Shown here: positions 37,942 through 49,273 of the stretch, piece by piece
Position numbering within the stretch: the first letter of the stretch is position 1
How the letters are laid out: each line of letters opens with the position of its first letter
Source of the DNA: Snodgrassella gandavensis
GTDB taxonomy: Bacteria; Pseudomonadota; Gammaproteobacteria; Burkholderiales; Neisseriaceae
Reading direction: 5' to 3'
Length of the DNA: 64,000 nt
Assembly (NCBI RefSeq): GCF_914768025.1
Contig: NZ_CAJZCE010000002.1
Span: forward strand, 1 to 64,000
Position numbers and translations under genes: made by a program
Notes under the pieces: generated by a model
The model's database searches: none
Seen by the model: the letters and a program-made list of their open reading frames with translations, nothing else
Told to the model about the DNA's origin: nothing

Positions 37942-38883
37942 ATGAAAAAAATCTTGGCGATGGCTGTGTTATCTGCATTAGCTTTGGGGCTGAGTGCCTG
38001 TCAAAGTACAACACCAGTTACGGTAACGCAGACAAGTGGGGAAATTAAGCTGCCGGCTGAACCACAAAAAATTGTGGTAATGGATTTTGGTGCACTGGAT
38101 ACCTTGGATGCACTTCGTGTCGGTGACCGGGTAGTTGCTGTGCCAGAGCAAAGCATACCCAGTTATCTACACCAGTATCAGAACGATCAGGTACAAAATG
38201 CAGGCCAGATGAAAGAGCCGGATATTGCCGCCATTCAGGCACTCAAACCAGACCTGATTATTATGAGCGGACGCCAGAATGCTTTCTATAAAGATTTAAG
38301 TGCCATTGCTCCTACCCTGAATTATTCAGTTAATGCCGCAGATGGGCATTATTATGAAGATGTGAAAAAGCAAATCCGCCTGTTGGGAAAAATTGCCGGT
38401 AAGGAAACACTGGCGCAACAACACGTGAAAGCATTAGACTTGAAAATGAGTGCAGCCCGCGAGCTGGCACAGCATTCAGACCAAAAAGCCATCGTGGTGC
38501 TGCATAATGACGGCCATGTTATGCTGATGAATCAGGGCACTTATCCGGCACTGATTTTTGATGAACTGAAAATTAAACGTGCTGTGGCTGCGGATGCGCT
38601 GCCCACACCTGCTATCGCTGATAATGGCAGGCCTGCGCCAGTAATGGTGGATAGCCAGTTTATCAACCAATACCATCCAGATATCATTTATATTGTTGAC
38701 CGCAGTAAAGCCATCGGCAAAACACCGCTGCGCAATGACTATTTTGATGACAAGGTATTGCAGCGTATCGGTACAAAAGTAGTCTATCTCAGTGCCGATT
38801 TATGGTATTTGTCTGGTAATGGGCTGGAAAGTTTGAACCAGCAGATTGATGAAGTCGTGAAACCTTTGAACAACATTAATTAA
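37942..38883 (+). CDS. Siderophore/iron ABC transporter substrate-binding lipoprotein (FetB-like)
   Basis: The 313-residue protein has a lipoprotein signal (lipobox LSAC, Cys about 20) and the helical-backbone binding-protein fold: KIVVMDFGALDTLDALRVGDRVVAVPE at the front, KPDLIIMSGRQ in the first lobe and HPDIIYIVDRS in the second. It resembles FetB/CeuE-type catecholate siderophore binders. A Fur box precedes it and a strong terminator follows, so it stands alone; the permease and ATPase genes are not in this window. Ligand not determined. Confidence 0.85.
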   Translation: MKKILAMAVLSALALGLSACQSTTPVTVTQTSGEIKLPAEPQKIVVMDFGALDTLDALRVGDRVVAVPEQSIPSYLHQYQNDQVQNAGQMKEPDIAAIQALKPDLIIMSGRQNAFYKDLSAIAPTLNYSVNAADGHYYEDVKKQIRLLGKIAGKETLAQQHVKALDLKMSAARELAQHSDQKAIVVLHNDGHVMLMNQGTYPALIFDELKIKRAVAADALPTPAIADNGRPAPVMVDSQFINQYHPDIIYIVDRSKAIGKTPLRNDYFDDKVLQRIGTKVVYLSADLWYLSGNGLESLNQQIDEVVKPLNNIN

Positions 38884-38906
38884 CATCACAAAATACCAAG
38901 CAAAAG

Positions 38907-38937
38907 CCAGCCATTACTACTAATGGCTGGTTTTTTT
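38907..38937 (+). terminator. Rho-independent terminator of the siderophore-binding protein gene
   Basis: Ten-base stem CCAGCCATTA / TAATGGCTGG (38907-38916, 38921-38930), loop CTAC, then TTTTTTT. The rest of the 38884-39192 spacer presumably carries the pntAB promoter, not resolved. Confidence 0.92.
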
Positions 38938-39192
38938 GTATTATGTACGTGTCTATTCTTCCTGAAGCGGATATTTGACTTTTATCTGCGTCAGTTTGAT
39001 GTTATTGTTAAATTTTTTAAATCAGACAGAAATAACGCCATCATTGCGGTTTTATTGCCCTGTTTTCGATACTATAGCGGTTGTAAAAACAGCATAGAAT
39101 ATTGCTGGTCTGGCCTGCCAGTGGCCTGATGGCATATCACTTACTGTCAAAAAAATTGATTTTTACGGCACCTTCCTCGGAAAGGAATAAGA

Positions 39193-40731
39193 ATGAAGAT
39201 AGGTATTCCACGCGAATCTCTTGCCGGTGAAACCAGAGTAGCGGCTACGCCGAAAACCGTTACCCAGCTAATTAAATTGGGGCATGAAGTTGTTATTGAA
39301 CATGATGCCGGCAAAGCGGCCAGTTTGTCTGACGGACTGTACCATGAAGCCGGTGCAACCGTGGCTGATGCTGCAACCGTCTGGCAGTGCCCGCTGATAT
39401 TTAAGGTAAACGCGCCCAATACTGATGAAATTGCGGCCATGAATGAAGGTACGATTCTGGTCAGCTTTATTATGCCGGCACAGCAGCCAGAACTGCTTGA
39501 ACAGTTGCAGGCGAAAAAAATTACCGTGCTGGCCATGGATATGGTTCCACGCATTTCGCGTGCGCAGGCAATGGACGCACTGTCTTCAATGGCCAATATC
39601 AGTGGCTATCGCGCTGTTATCGAAGCTGCGGAAAACTTTGGCCGTTTTTTTACCGGTCAGATTACTGCTGCCGGTAAAGTACCACCGGCTGAAGTACTGG
39701 TCATCGGCGCCGGTGTGGCTGGTCTGGCCGCCATTGGTACTGCGCGCCAGCTTGGTGCCGTAGTCAATGCTTTTGATACCCGACCGGAAGTGGCTGATCA
39801 GATTGAATCCATGGGCGGTAATTTCCTGCATCTGGACTATCAGGAAGAAGAAAGCAGCAGTGGTGACGGCTACGCCAAAACCATGAGTGCTGCCTACATT
39901 GAAGCAGAAATGAAACTGTTTGCCGAACAGGCCAGACAGGTTGATATCATCATTACCACGGCCGCGATTCCGGGCAAACCAGCTCCAAAACTGATTACCC
40001 GCGACATGGTAGACAGCATGCACGAAGGTTCGGTAATCGTTGATCTGGCTGCTGCAACTGGCGGTAACTGCGAATATACCGAGCCCGGTAAAATTATTAC
40101 CACAGCCAATGGCGTGAAAATAATCGGCTATACCGATATGGCCAACCGGCTGGCTGGACAGTCCTCACAATTATATGGCACCAATCTGGTTAATCTGGCT
40201 AAATTACTCACGCCGAATAAAGATGGCGAATTAGCACTGAACTTTGAAGATGTGATTATCCGTAACATGACTGTTACCCATGAAGGCAACAGCATGTATC
40301 CGCCACCACCAATTCAGGTGTCTGCCGCACCCAAAGCGGCAGCAAAAGCCGCAGCATCTACCACTACTGCGCCGGCAGTGCAGCCGGATACGGCAAAGAA
40401 AAAAATCATTTGGGCGGCCATTGCCGTTATGCTGGTGTTATGGGTTGGCGCGGTGGCGCCGGTGGCCTTTCTCAACCACTTTATGGTGTTTGTACTGTCC
40501 TGCGTCGTGGGCTACTTTGTGGTATGGAATGTGAATCATTCCCTGCATACGCCGTTAATGTCGGTAACCAATGCCATTTCCGGCATTATTGTACTGGGGG
40601 CATTGCTGCAAATCGGGCAGGGACATGGTTTTGTGTCATTGTTAGCCTTTATTGCAGTGGCCATTGTCAGTGTCAATATCTTCGGCGGCTTTGCTGTTAC
40701 CCGTCGTATGCTCAATATGTTTCGTAAGTAA
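39193..40731 (+). CDS. pntA: NAD(P) transhydrogenase subunit alpha
   Basis: PntAB couples proton flow to hydride transfer from NADH to NADP+. The 512-residue alpha subunit has the NAD-binding domain I ([17 protein letters not shown] start; [18 protein letters not shown] nucleotide loop; [16 protein letters not shown]-like region near 300), an Ala/Pro/Lys linker at about 372-400 and four C-terminal membrane spans. Domain I and membrane part are in one chain, as in E. coli. Start ATG 39193 follows GGAAAGGAAT. pntB follows after 12 bases. Confidence 0.97.
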   Translation: MKIGIPRESLAGETRVAATPKTVTQLIKLGHEVVIEHDAGKAASLSDGLYHEAGATVADAATVWQCPLIFKVNAPNTDEIAAMNEGTILVSFIMPAQQPELLEQLQAKKITVLAMDMVPRISRAQAMDALSSMANISGYRAVIEAAENFGRFFTGQITAAGKVPPAEVLVIGAGVAGLAAIGTARQLGAVVNAFDTRPEVADQIESMGGNFLHLDYQEEESSSGDGYAKTMSAAYIEAEMKLFAEQARQVDIIITTAAIPGKPAPKLITRDMVDSMHEGSVIVDLAAATGGNCEYTEPGKIITTANGVKIIGYTDMANRLAGQSSQLYGTNLVNLAKLLTPNKDGELALNFEDVIIRNMTVTHEGNSMYPPPPIQVSAAPKAAAKAAASTTTAPAVQPDTAKKKIIWAAIAVMLVLWVGAVAPVAFLNHFMVFVLSCVVGYFVVWNVNHSLHTPLMSVTNAISGIIVLGALLQIGQGHGFVSLLAFIAVAIVSVNIFGGFAVTRRMLNMFRK

Positions 40732-40743
40732 GGGAGAAACAGG

Positions 40744-42123
40744 ATGTCTCAAGGTATCGTAACTGCCGCCTACATCGTTGCTGCCGTATTGTTTATTCTG
40801 AGTCTGGCCGGACTGTCGCAGCAAGAAAGTGCCAGACGTGGCTGCTATATGGGGATAGCCGGCATGGCCATCGCCCTGATTGCTACTGTTTTCAGCCAAG
40901 ATGCGCACGGATTGGGCTGGGTGATTATTGCCATGGTGATAGGTGGTGCAGTTGGCCTGCAACAGGCTAAAAAAGTAGAGATGACCCAGATGCCGGAGCT
41001 GATTGCCATGCTGCACAGCTTTGTTGGTCTGGCCGCTGTACTGGTAGGTTTCAATAGCTACATTGACCCGCACGATGTAGATTCGGATATGTTCACCATT
41101 CACCTGATTGAAGTTTTTCTGGGCGTATTTATTGGTGCGGTCACATTTAGCGGCTCTCTGGTGGCGTGGGGCAAACTGAATGGCAAAATTGCCAGCAGCC
41201 CCTTGCAACTGCCACACCGCCATCTGCTTAATCTGGCAGCTCTGGTATTGTCTTTCCTGCTGATGCTGTGGTTTGTGGGTGTGGATGGTTCTGGCTTTGC
41301 GCTGATTGTGATGACCCTGATTGCACTGGCCTTTGGTTACCATCTGGTAGCTTCAATTGGCGGGGCGGATATGCCAGTAGTGATTTCCATGCTCAACTCC
41401 TATTCAGGCTGGGCTGCTGCCGCTGCCGGTTTTATGCTTGACAATGATTTACTGATTGTTACCGGTGCACTGGTGGGTTCTTCCGGTGCTATCCTGTCGT
41501 ATATCATGTGTCAGGCCATGAACCGCAAGTTTCTGGCGGTGATTGGCGGTGGCTTTGGTACAGCGCCCGTAGCGGCCAGTGGCGACAATACCCCTGCTGG
41601 TGAAGTGCAGGAAATCAAACCGGAACAGGTAGCCGAAGCATTAAAAAATGCGCATAGTGTTATCATTACCCCGGGCTATGGCATGGCTGTGGCACATGCT
41701 CAGAATGCAGTGGCCAGTATCACGGCCAAATTGCGCCAGCAGGGTGTGAATGTGCGCTTTGGCATTCATCCGGTAGCCGGCCGTCTGCCCGGACACATGA
41801 ATGTGCTGTTGGCTGAGGCCAAAGTACCCTATGATGTGGTACTGGAAATGGACGAAATCAATGATGATTTCAATGATACCGACGTGGTACTGGTGATTGG
41901 TGCCAATGATACCGTTAATCCGGCAGCGGTTACTGATCCGGGCAGCCCCATTGCCGGTATGCCGGTACTGCATGTCTGGAAAGCCAAAAATGTAATTGTC
42001 TTCAAGCGTTCCATGCAGTCTGGCTATGCAGGTGTAGATAATCCGCTGTTTTATGAAGAAAATGTCAGAATGTGTTTTGGTGATGCCAAAGCAACACTGG
42101 ACGAAGTGGATAAAAATATCTGA
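40744..42123 (+). CDS. pntB: NAD(P) transhydrogenase subunit beta
   Basis: The 459-residue beta subunit has about nine N-terminal membrane spans and the soluble NADP-binding domain III at the C terminus, with [47 protein letters not shown] and the C-terminal [16 protein letters not shown]. With PntA it forms the membrane transhydrogenase that supplies NADPH. Start ATG 40744, after AGGGAGAAACAGG. Confidence 0.98.
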   Translation: MSQGIVTAAYIVAAVLFILSLAGLSQQESARRGCYMGIAGMAIALIATVFSQDAHGLGWVIIAMVIGGAVGLQQAKKVEMTQMPELIAMLHSFVGLAAVLVGFNSYIDPHDVDSDMFTIHLIEVFLGVFIGAVTFSGSLVAWGKLNGKIASSPLQLPHRHLLNLAALVLSFLLMLWFVGVDGSGFALIVMTLIALAFGYHLVASIGGADMPVVISMLNSYSGWAAAAAGFMLDNDLLIVTGALVGSSGAILSYIMCQAMNRKFLAVIGGGFGTAPVAASGDNTPAGEVQEIKPEQVAEALKNAHSVIITPGYGMAVAHAQNAVASITAKLRQQGVNVRFGIHPVAGRLPGHMNVLLAEAKVPYDVVLEMDEINDDFNDTDVVLVIGANDTVNPAAVTDPGSPIAGMPVLHVWKAKNVIVFKRSMQSGYAGVDNPLFYEENVRMCFGDAKATLDEVDKNI

Positions 42124-42136
42124 GCAGTAGTTAAAA

Positions 42137-42171
42137 AAAAACAGTCTGGAAACTATCCAGACTGTTTTTTT
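42137..42171 (+). terminator. Rho-independent terminator of pntAB
   Basis: Nine-base stem ACAGTCTGG / CCAGACTGT (42141-42149, 42157-42165) flanked by A tract and T tract (T run 42165-42171). It starts 17 bases after the pntB stop. Confidence 0.92.
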
Positions 42172-42536
42172 ATTGCTAAAAAAATTATCCGTAGTGGCTA
42201 CAGTACAGTCACAGCTTTAATATACAACATGACCACTGTGCGACTGTCACTACTTTATGTAAAGCCAGACTACACAGCTCCTGTAACAAACCAAAAGGGG
42301 CTTACACATAAGCAGCAGTCTGCCACCATGCCATTAGTTTTGGCATTTTATTACTACCATGTCATGTTCAAGCAACTGATTATGCAAATCTTCTACAGAC
42401 TTGATGACATGCGCTCGCTGGTGGGTAGCAAAAGCCAGAATAAGCAGTCAATCATCTTCTATAATACGCTAATTCACCAGAAAACATCAGATTGTTAATT
42501 GAAAATCAGTTCTTGGCCGCTTTCAAAAGCTCAACG
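42172..42536. other. Spacer between pntB and mogA
   Basis: 365 bases with scattered short frames but none with a ribosome site or family resemblance. Both neighbours end here (convergent), so no promoter is required. Possibly an eroded gene. Confidence 0.4.
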
Positions 42537-43112
42537 TCAGCGCTTGGGCAACACCACCGGACAGAAATCCGCATCAGTCTGAATCAGCGGGCCACCAACG
42601 GCATCCACCGCAATCGGTATCGAAGCAAAAATCCCCGGAATCAGTGTTTTACCGTGCTCATCCTTTACCCCGCCCAGCGTTTCGGCAATGGCAGATGGTT
42701 TACCGGGTAAATTCAGAATCAGACTGTTACCACGCAATACGCCTACCTGACGCGACAGAATAGCCGTGGGCGTAAAGTGTAAACTGATTTGCCGCATCAG
42801 TTCGCCAAAGCCGGGAATTACCCGGTCAGCCACTGCCAGCGTTGCTTCCGGTGTCACATCGCGCAGATAGGGGCCAGTGCCACCGGTAGTAAGAATCAGC
42901 GGGCACGCTTCCTTGTCCGCTAGCTGCGTCAGCGTACTTTCAATCAGAGCCTGCTCATCCGGTATCAGATGTTCGACCAGCTCCAGCGGATTCAACACCG
43001 CCCGCTGCAACCATTTTTTCAGTTCCGGCAAACCCTGATCAGCATAGACACCAGTAGATGCCCGGTCACTAATAGAAACCAGACCGATTTTTAATAAAGG
43101 TAGTGTACTCAT
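42537..43112 (-). CDS. mogA: Molybdopterin adenylyltransferase
   Basis: MogA adenylates molybdopterin before molybdate insertion. The 191-residue protein has IGLVSISDRASTGVYADQGL at the start, LILTTGGTGPYLRDVTPEAT with the phosphate-binding loop and catalytic Asp, and LNLPGKPSAIAETL. The start is ATG 43112 (MSTLPLL); a frame from 43142 adds ten unlikely residues. Divergent moaC lies 70 bases away, so a shared promoter region is likely. Confidence 0.94.
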   Translation of the reverse strand: MSTLPLLKIGLVSISDRASTGVYADQGLPELKKWLQRAVLNPLELVEHLIPDEQALIESTLTQLADKEACPLILTTGGTGPYLRDVTPEATLAVADRVIPGFGELMRQISLHFTPTAILSRQVGVLRGNSLILNLPGKPSAIAETLGGVKDEHGKTLIPGIFASIPIAVDAVGGPLIQTDADFCPVVLPKR

Positions 43113-43182
43113 ATCAAACCATCCCCAGCAGCAAAAAGGCAATTATTGTAATATAGACCTTTTAGCCTGTCAGTGAAGCAAG

Positions 43183-43668
43183 ATGAATTCAGACGAGTTA
43201 ACTCATTTCAATAGCCGTGGCGAAGCTCATATGGTAGACGTAGGTGCCAAGCCACACAGCAAGCGCATTGCCATTGCAAGCGGCACGATTAGTGTCAACG
43301 ATAACGCCTATAGCAAAATACTTAGCGGTAACAGCAAAAAGGGCGACGTACTAGGCGTTGCTCGAATTGCTGCCATACAGGCGGCCAAACAAACCAGTAA
43401 TCTCATTCCCTTATGTCACCCCATCGCCCTGACCCGGGTGAATGTGGATTTTAATCTTGATGACGAAAAGCGCAGTATAACCATCTGCGTACAAACCGAA
43501 AACACGGGACAGACTGGCGTGGAAATGGAAGCCTTAACCGCTGCCAGCATCGGCCTGCTAACTATCTACGATATGCTCAAGGCAGTAGACCGCAGCATGA
43601 CCATCAGTGACATTTGCCTGCAACATAAAGAAGGTGGTCAGTCAGGCAGTTGGCAGCGTCAATCTTAG
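43183..43668 (+). CDS. moaC: Cyclic pyranopterin monophosphate synthase
   Basis: MoaC closes the pyranopterin ring in molybdenum cofactor synthesis. The 161-residue protein has [18 protein letters not shown] at the start, [33 protein letters not shown] with the active-site His, [12 protein letters not shown] and the C-terminal [11 protein letters not shown]. Full length. Divergent from mogA. Confidence 0.97.
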   Translation: MNSDELTHFNSRGEAHMVDVGAKPHSKRIAIASGTISVNDNAYSKILSGNSKKGDVLGVARIAAIQAAKQTSNLIPLCHPIALTRVNVDFNLDDEKRSITICVQTENTGQTGVEMEALTAASIGLLTIYDMLKAVDRSMTISDICLQHKEGGQSGSWQRQS

Positions 43669-44736
43669 AATAATCATCAGCATTTGCAGTTAGTGAATAT
43701 CACTGGCTGCATCTGCCGCTAATCATTTAGCTGTAACGGTAATTTATTGAACTTAAAACATTCCGTAACCGGAAAAGCCGTTTAATCTTTCAAACTTTCG
43801 TGAATAAAATATCTCGATAATCCAGAAGCTGTCTATTCATCTGAGTATTAACTACAGAGCATTCAATGACTAATAAGTTTTAAATATATCATACTGCTAC
43901 GCAGCGCACTGTTTTTAACTTTGAAGTAAAATTTTTTTAATATCTGTATTAAAAAAGATAAGTAAAACTAAAATGAAGATTTAATAATATTCCAATTCAA
44001 ATTAAAATAACCATAAATCTTAATAATTAATTAATGATATAATCAAATGTATTTACAAATTAATTTGTATAAATAAATTTAAGTTTTTTGTTGTACAAAT
44101 TGAGTTTAGATTTAGAATATCGCAAATTTTATGAACTGAAAGGATAGTAAGTACCAAGTTAAACCAGAAAAATCAGTTTTAAATAAATAACTATTCAAGT
44201 TTAGTTATAGAATAACTTATGTTTATTTTATAAAAAAAGGCTATAAGATTAACACAAGTTCACATATAATAGTTTATAGCTTGCCCCTTATATAAAGCAA
44301 GCTTTACCAATGGTTGTAATATTACGTGTTAATTTACGATTGCCTGATTGCATATACGGTGATTTAGGCGCAAATTAACCCATGTACAATCATTTTCTTG
44401 TACATGACGACATGGTATCATCAACGTTTACCCTATAGAGATATCATATTGAGCAGTTGTAGTGTAGTGCTAGTAGTTGATGTTGCACCAGTAAGCTTAA
44501 ATAGCAACTTTGGCTTAAATTTATAATGTTAGTTTGGAATATATTTAATGTGTTGAATTGCTACTCCTAATATATACACATACTAGATTATATCGCAAAA
44601 GTTATTTTTAGCAAGGTTTAATTTAATTTTATGTAGCTAAATGTTGTATCTAATTAAACTTTAAATTGTAAATGATTGTTTAATAATAAATTTTAAATTA
44701 AACCTTACATTGTTTTTATTTGAAGGTAATTCAAAT
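43669..44736. other. 1-kb very AT-rich spacer before the S24 regulator gene
   Basis: No open frame with a family match. The sequence becomes strongly A/T-rich from about 43860 to 44730. It holds a weak palindrome AGCTTGC/GCAAGCT (44278-44303), an eight-base palindrome TTGTACAA near 44091 and a clear inverted repeat at 44381-44406 (listed separately). It looks like the flank of an accessory element; the regulator's own promoter and operators are expected here. Confidence 0.4.
44381..44406. repeat. Inverted repeat CATGTACAA-N8-TTGTACATG
   Basis: Perfect nine-base arms (44381-44389 and 44398-44406) around an eight-base spacer. No T run follows, so it is not a terminator. The TTGTAC core recurs as the palindrome TTGTACAA near 44091 in the same spacer. 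Operator sites for the S24-type regulator encoded 330 bases downstream are one possibility; that is inferred. Confidence 0.5.
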
Positions 44737-45480
44737 ATGGAAAATTTTAACGTTGGCTTTGCCTCCAGAATGCAGGAAGTAGTGGATATTCTCGGCAGTG
44801 TTTCTGAGTTGTCCAGAAGAGTAGAGGTAGCGTACCCAACAGCATCAAAATGGGTTAGAGATGGAGCAGAACCCAGTACTACCAATCTGATTAAAATTGC
44901 TCGTGTTGCACAGGTAGAAATAAAATGGCTGGCAACAGGCATAGGGCCAAAAATTGATCAGAAAAGTGCAAAGTATTATGCAGAACTGCCTAATCCACTG
45001 GCAAAGAATACTCCTATCGGTGAAGCAGATTGTGGTTATGGTAACCATCACCATGCAGTTTGTGCCAGCGATTATGCATTTATTCCAGTATGTTCAACCG
45101 AAAACCCGGATAATATTGAAGCCACGGAAAGCAAAGCAATGTGTACCATTGCCTTTAACCGTAACTGGCTGGAAAATTATCTGAATGTTGATCCGCAAAA
45201 ACTCAGTACCCTGATTGTCAAGGATGACAGCATGACCGGTGTACTCAACGATGGCGATCATGTCCTGATTAATCACAGTAAAAAAGCTGGAGGCGATGGC
45301 CTATATGTGTTACGCATAGGAAAGAATATTTTGGTAAAACGCACCCAGCTCAAACCAAATAATCAATTGCTGGTAACATCAGCCAATAATGCTTATGAAC
45401 CATTCACCATCGATTTAGCTAATAGCGAACAGGATTTTGAAATTATCGGCAAAGTAGAGTGGTTTGGTCGCAAAATCTAA
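44737..45480 (+). CDS. Phage-repressor-like regulator (HTH plus S24 LexA-type peptidase)
   Basis: The 247-residue protein has an N-terminal XRE-type helix-turn-helix (about 20-65; SVSELSRRVEVAYPTASKW) and a C-terminal S24 peptidase/signal-peptidase-like domain with the self-cleavage Ser in VKDDSMTGVLNDGDHVLIN and the Lys in GLYVLRIGKNILVKR. Such proteins switch off phage or stress genes and may self-cleave after DNA damage. A GAAGG lies 11 bases before ATG 44737. No other phage structural genes are near except a TraR-type zinc finger at 46030, so it may be a domesticated or orphan repressor. Confidence 0.85.
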   Translation: MENFNVGFASRMQEVVDILGSVSELSRRVEVAYPTASKWVRDGAEPSTTNLIKIARVAQVEIKWLATGIGPKIDQKSAKYYAELPNPLAKNTPIGEADCGYGNHHHAVCASDYAFIPVCSTENPDNIEATESKAMCTIAFNRNWLENYLNVDPQKLSTLIVKDDSMTGVLNDGDHVLINHSKKAGGDGLYVLRIGKNILVKRTQLKPNNQLLVTSANNAYEPFTIDLANSEQDFEIIGKVEWFGRKI

Positions 45481-46029
45481 ACCGCTAAAGTACATCATAT
45501 CTGGCTGTATGCATTGTAGCTGGTAAACCAGAAACCACTAATTAAACCAGAATAAAGTCTGTTTATCGGTTATAGCGACTTTTATACAATTAGAAAAATA
45601 CAGCATAGCGCTAGCCTGCAACGAAAAGCAGATGCATGCAGATAGGTGCTAATAAATGCATGTTCATAATGTAGACAAATCAGGCTAGTAGTGTTTCAAT
45701 CATCCATATTGCTGTTAGCGGCAACGGATAAAACTAATATACTTCGTGGCCTAGTTAGTTATGATTATCAAACCGCTTTTCTATCGGGCTGATTGAGCAC
45801 TTTCCGCAGATCAGACTAATTGTGCCAAGCAAGTTTTGCAAATTCAAATACAGAAATAACACCCGTATATCAGTTGTAGGCTTAAAGCTTTATACTGACT
45901 TCAAACACTAAATTTCTAGCCATTACCATCGCTTTGTTCAATAAATCTTTATCATTTAAATAGCAATTGTGTGAATTTTTGCATGGTGCAAGCCATTCAA
46001 TCTGTGCCAGATAGCCCAATTCAATTGGC
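45481..46029. other. Spacer after the S24 regulator
   Basis: 549 bases with no gene that I can support. A minus-strand frame at 45882-46121 overlaps the zinc-finger gene in another frame and shows no domain; I do not call it. No terminator hairpin with T run is visible behind the regulator. Confidence 0.4.
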
Positions 46030-46302
46030 CTAGCGTAGCTGACTGTCCTTACTGCCACGCCGGTTATATAGACTGAATGCTTTCTGTATTTCCTTATCGC
46101 GTTCGGTTTGGCAGCCAACACAAAAGCGCACGCCCTGAATGGCCTGACGGCGTGCTAATGGAATAGCTTCACCACATTCTTCACAAAATTCTGCACTTTC
46201 TGTTGCATACTCCATCTGCTGACGTACATGATTGAGGGCATCTGCTATTGTGCTCTCTATCTGCTGATTCACAGCATCATCTGAAGCCCATCCACTGGCC
46301 AT
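46030..46302 (-). CDS. TraR/DksA-type zinc finger protein
   Basis: The 90-residue protein has a helical N-terminal part (VNQQIESTIADALNHVRQQ) and a four-Cys zinc finger CEECGEAIPLARRQAIQGVR followed by CVGCQ, the signature of TraR/YbiI-type short DksA relatives that bind the RNA polymerase secondary channel. These small forms are typical of phages and plasmids. Together with the S24 regulator it suggests leftover phage genes. Start ATG 46302. Confidence 0.85.
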   Translation of the reverse strand: MASGWASDDAVNQQIESTIADALNHVRQQMEYATESAEFCEECGEAIPLARRQAIQGVRFCVGCQTERDKEIQKAFSLYNRRGSKDSQLR

Positions 46303-46955
46303 AATAAATTCCTTTAAATATCAGTATATTGAAATGGAGATTGTTCATTTGATTTTCAATATGCTGCTGATTAATATCATTATGGTTAGACTGGATGGTT
46401 AGATAAAATCACTGCCACAGCCATCCAGAAAAAACACAAGATAAACGTACATGCCGGCTGCGAGTAATGATTGAAATGCGAGCGGAAAAAAGGCTCTTGT
46501 TATAGTTGAAAGCGCTTGTAACTCATTTGTCCGCGCGATAGTTATAGTGTTGTGTACAAATTTTATTAAATAATATTTAGTATACAACAATTTACATCAT
46601 ATTTTGTATTGATTGTCATATTGCTGCGTTACTTTGTAATGAATCAGCACCTGTTAATTATTCAATCCATTTGCTTACAGGGCGAGCTTGAAAGACCAAT
46701 ATGTATATTTAGAAAATAATCATTTAACCATCAGCTTTGAAATTATTCCTGAATTTTCCATTGATCAGTTTACAGTAACAGGCAGTTGGTATTGTGTATT
46801 TGGCATATATTGATTATTTACTACTAAAATTAAATTAGCCTATCTAAATCATATATTTATTTACTTCTGGCTGGATTGCAATATGCGCTATGGTTTTATA
46901 GACTGATTTTGATTTCTCTTGTTAAATCAAAATATTGTTGAAAAGGATGTGAATC
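46303..46955. other. Spacer before the copper-storage protein gene
   Basis: 653 AT-rich bases. A plus-strand open stretch at about 46658-46813 encodes some 50 residues (containing YVYLENNHLTISFEII and SIDQFTVTGSWY) without a start codon and could be the tail of a decayed gene; I do not recognise it. A 63-codon minus-strand frame at 46399-46590 has one hydrophobic segment but no support. No clear copper-regulator (CueR) palindrome was seen upstream of 46956. Confidence 0.35.
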
Positions 46956-47285
46956 ATGGATGCACTGAAATTTAAGGAATGTGTAGAAGCATGTAACTGT
47001 TGTATAGCCTTGTGCCAGTATTGCTCAACAGCCTGTCTACAGGAAGATGATGTCAAAATGATGGCTAAATGCATCAGTCTGGATCTGCAATGTGCTGAAA
47101 TGTGTGCACTTGCAGTTAATTTTATGTGTAAGAACAGTGATTTTGTCGCACAGGTATGCCAGCTATGTGCTCAAGTATGTCGCGCTTGTGCGCAGGAGTG
47201 CGGGCGGTTTGATATGGGGCACTGCCAGCGCTGTGCCGAAGCCTGTAACGCCTGTGCAGATAAATGCATGGCTATGGCAGCCTGA
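46956..47285 (+). CDS. Cysteine-rich four-helix copper storage protein (Csp3-like, DUF326)
   Basis: The 109-residue protein contains 21 cysteines spaced along predicted helices (patterns such as CVEACNCC, CQLCAQVCRACAQEC and CQRCAEACNACADKC), the hallmark of DUF326 copper storage proteins, which line the core of a four-helix bundle with Cu(I)-thiolates. There is no signal peptide, so it fits the cytosolic Csp3 type. AAGGATG lies just before ATG 46956. It has its own terminator and stands alone in an accessory-looking region. Confidence 0.9.
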   Translation: MDALKFKECVEACNCCIALCQYCSTACLQEDDVKMMAKCISLDLQCAEMCALAVNFMCKNSDFVAQVCQLCAQVCRACAQECGRFDMGHCQRCAEACNACADKCMAMAA

Positions 47286-47304
47286 TTTATTTAGAGATTA
47301 TCTG

Positions 47305-47330
47305 GCCATTGTTGCAGACAATGGCTTTTA
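47305..47330 (+). terminator. Terminator of the copper-storage protein gene
   Basis: Eight-base stem GCCATTGT / ACAATGGC (47305-47312, 47318-47325) with loop TGCAG and TTTT after it, about 20 bases behind the stop codon. Confidence 0.75.
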
Positions 47331-47427
47331 ATATGTGCCACATAAAATTGTTGCCAGAAAACACATCAGCCGGTGAGCTTAATCGACTAAATTCCAATGA
47401 TAGCGCCTTGTATGGATTACAAAGCAT

Positions 47428-47459
47428 ACAAGGTTAGCCAGATTAATGGCTAACCTTGT
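47428..47459 (-). terminator. Hairpin downstream of dapB
   Basis: Thirteen-base perfect stem ACAAGGTTAGCCA / TGGCTAACCTTGT (47428-47440, 47447-47459) with a six-base loop, 23 bases behind the dapB stop on the minus strand. The T run after it is poor, so it may act with Rho or as an mRNA-stabilising stem. Confidence 0.6.
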
Positions 47460-47481
47460 CGTAAAGATACTCCGGCTATGT

Positions 47482-48682
<1,201 letters not shown>

Positions 48683-48811
48683 GCTGATACCTCGGAGCTG
48701 GGACGAAACAGTTAGCAATGGCGATGGCGGCATTGTATGACACCCAGTGGGCAATTGCCTTAAAAGTGCGTATTATAGCGAGTATTATCATCTAGTGGTG
48801 AAATAAGCATC

Positions 48812-49246
48812 ATGAATAACAATGTAGCTCAACTGAAAGATAACGGTTTAAAGGTGACAGGGCCCAGACTGAAGATTCTGGAGCTATTTGAGGCTCAGCC
48901 CGAGGAGCACCTGAGTGCAGAGGATGTATACCGGCGCCTGCTGGATGAAGGGGTTGAAATCGGCGTAGCCACCATTTACCGCGTACTTACCCAGTTTGAA
49001 CAGGCCAACATTCTGCTGCGCCATCATTTTGAAACCGGCAAGGCAGTTTATGAACTGAATCGTGGTGGCCATCATGACCATCTGGTTTGTATTAAATGTG
49101 GCAAAGTAACTGAGTTTTGCAGTGAAGAAATTGAAACACTGCAAAAGAAAATCGCCGACGATAACGGCTATCGTATTGTTGACCATGCGCTGTATATGTA
49201 TGGCGTATGTGGCGAATGTCAGCAGTTTGACAGTAAACACTTCTGA
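48812..49246 (+). CDS. fur: Ferric uptake regulator Fur
   Basis: Fur with Fe(II) represses iron-uptake genes. The 144-residue protein has the winged helix ([34 protein letters not shown]) and the metal-binding dimer domain with [16 protein letters not shown] and the C-terminal CGECQQF. Full length. A good Fur-box match is found in this window upstream of the siderophore-binding protein gene at 37942. aat follows after 27 bases. Confidence 0.97.
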   Translation: MNNNVAQLKDNGLKVTGPRLKILELFEAQPEEHLSAEDVYRRLLDEGVEIGVATIYRVLTQFEQANILLRHHFETGKAVYELNRGGHHDHLVCIKCGKVTEFCSEEIETLQKKIADDNGYRIVDHALYMYGVCGECQQFDSKHF

Positions 49247-49273
49247 ACTGAATAAGGGTCAGGGTGTGCGTGT

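Noticed and set aside
45882-46121. Minus-strand frame of 79 codons overlapping the TraR-type zinc-finger gene
   Set aside because: Overlaps a well-supported gene by 92 bases in another frame, has no domain and no ribosome site; treated as a shadow frame.
46399-46590. Minus-strand frame of 63 codons with one hydrophobic stretch
   Set aside because: No ribosome site, no family likeness, and located in a decayed AT-rich spacer; hydrophobicity alone is expected from U-rich codons.
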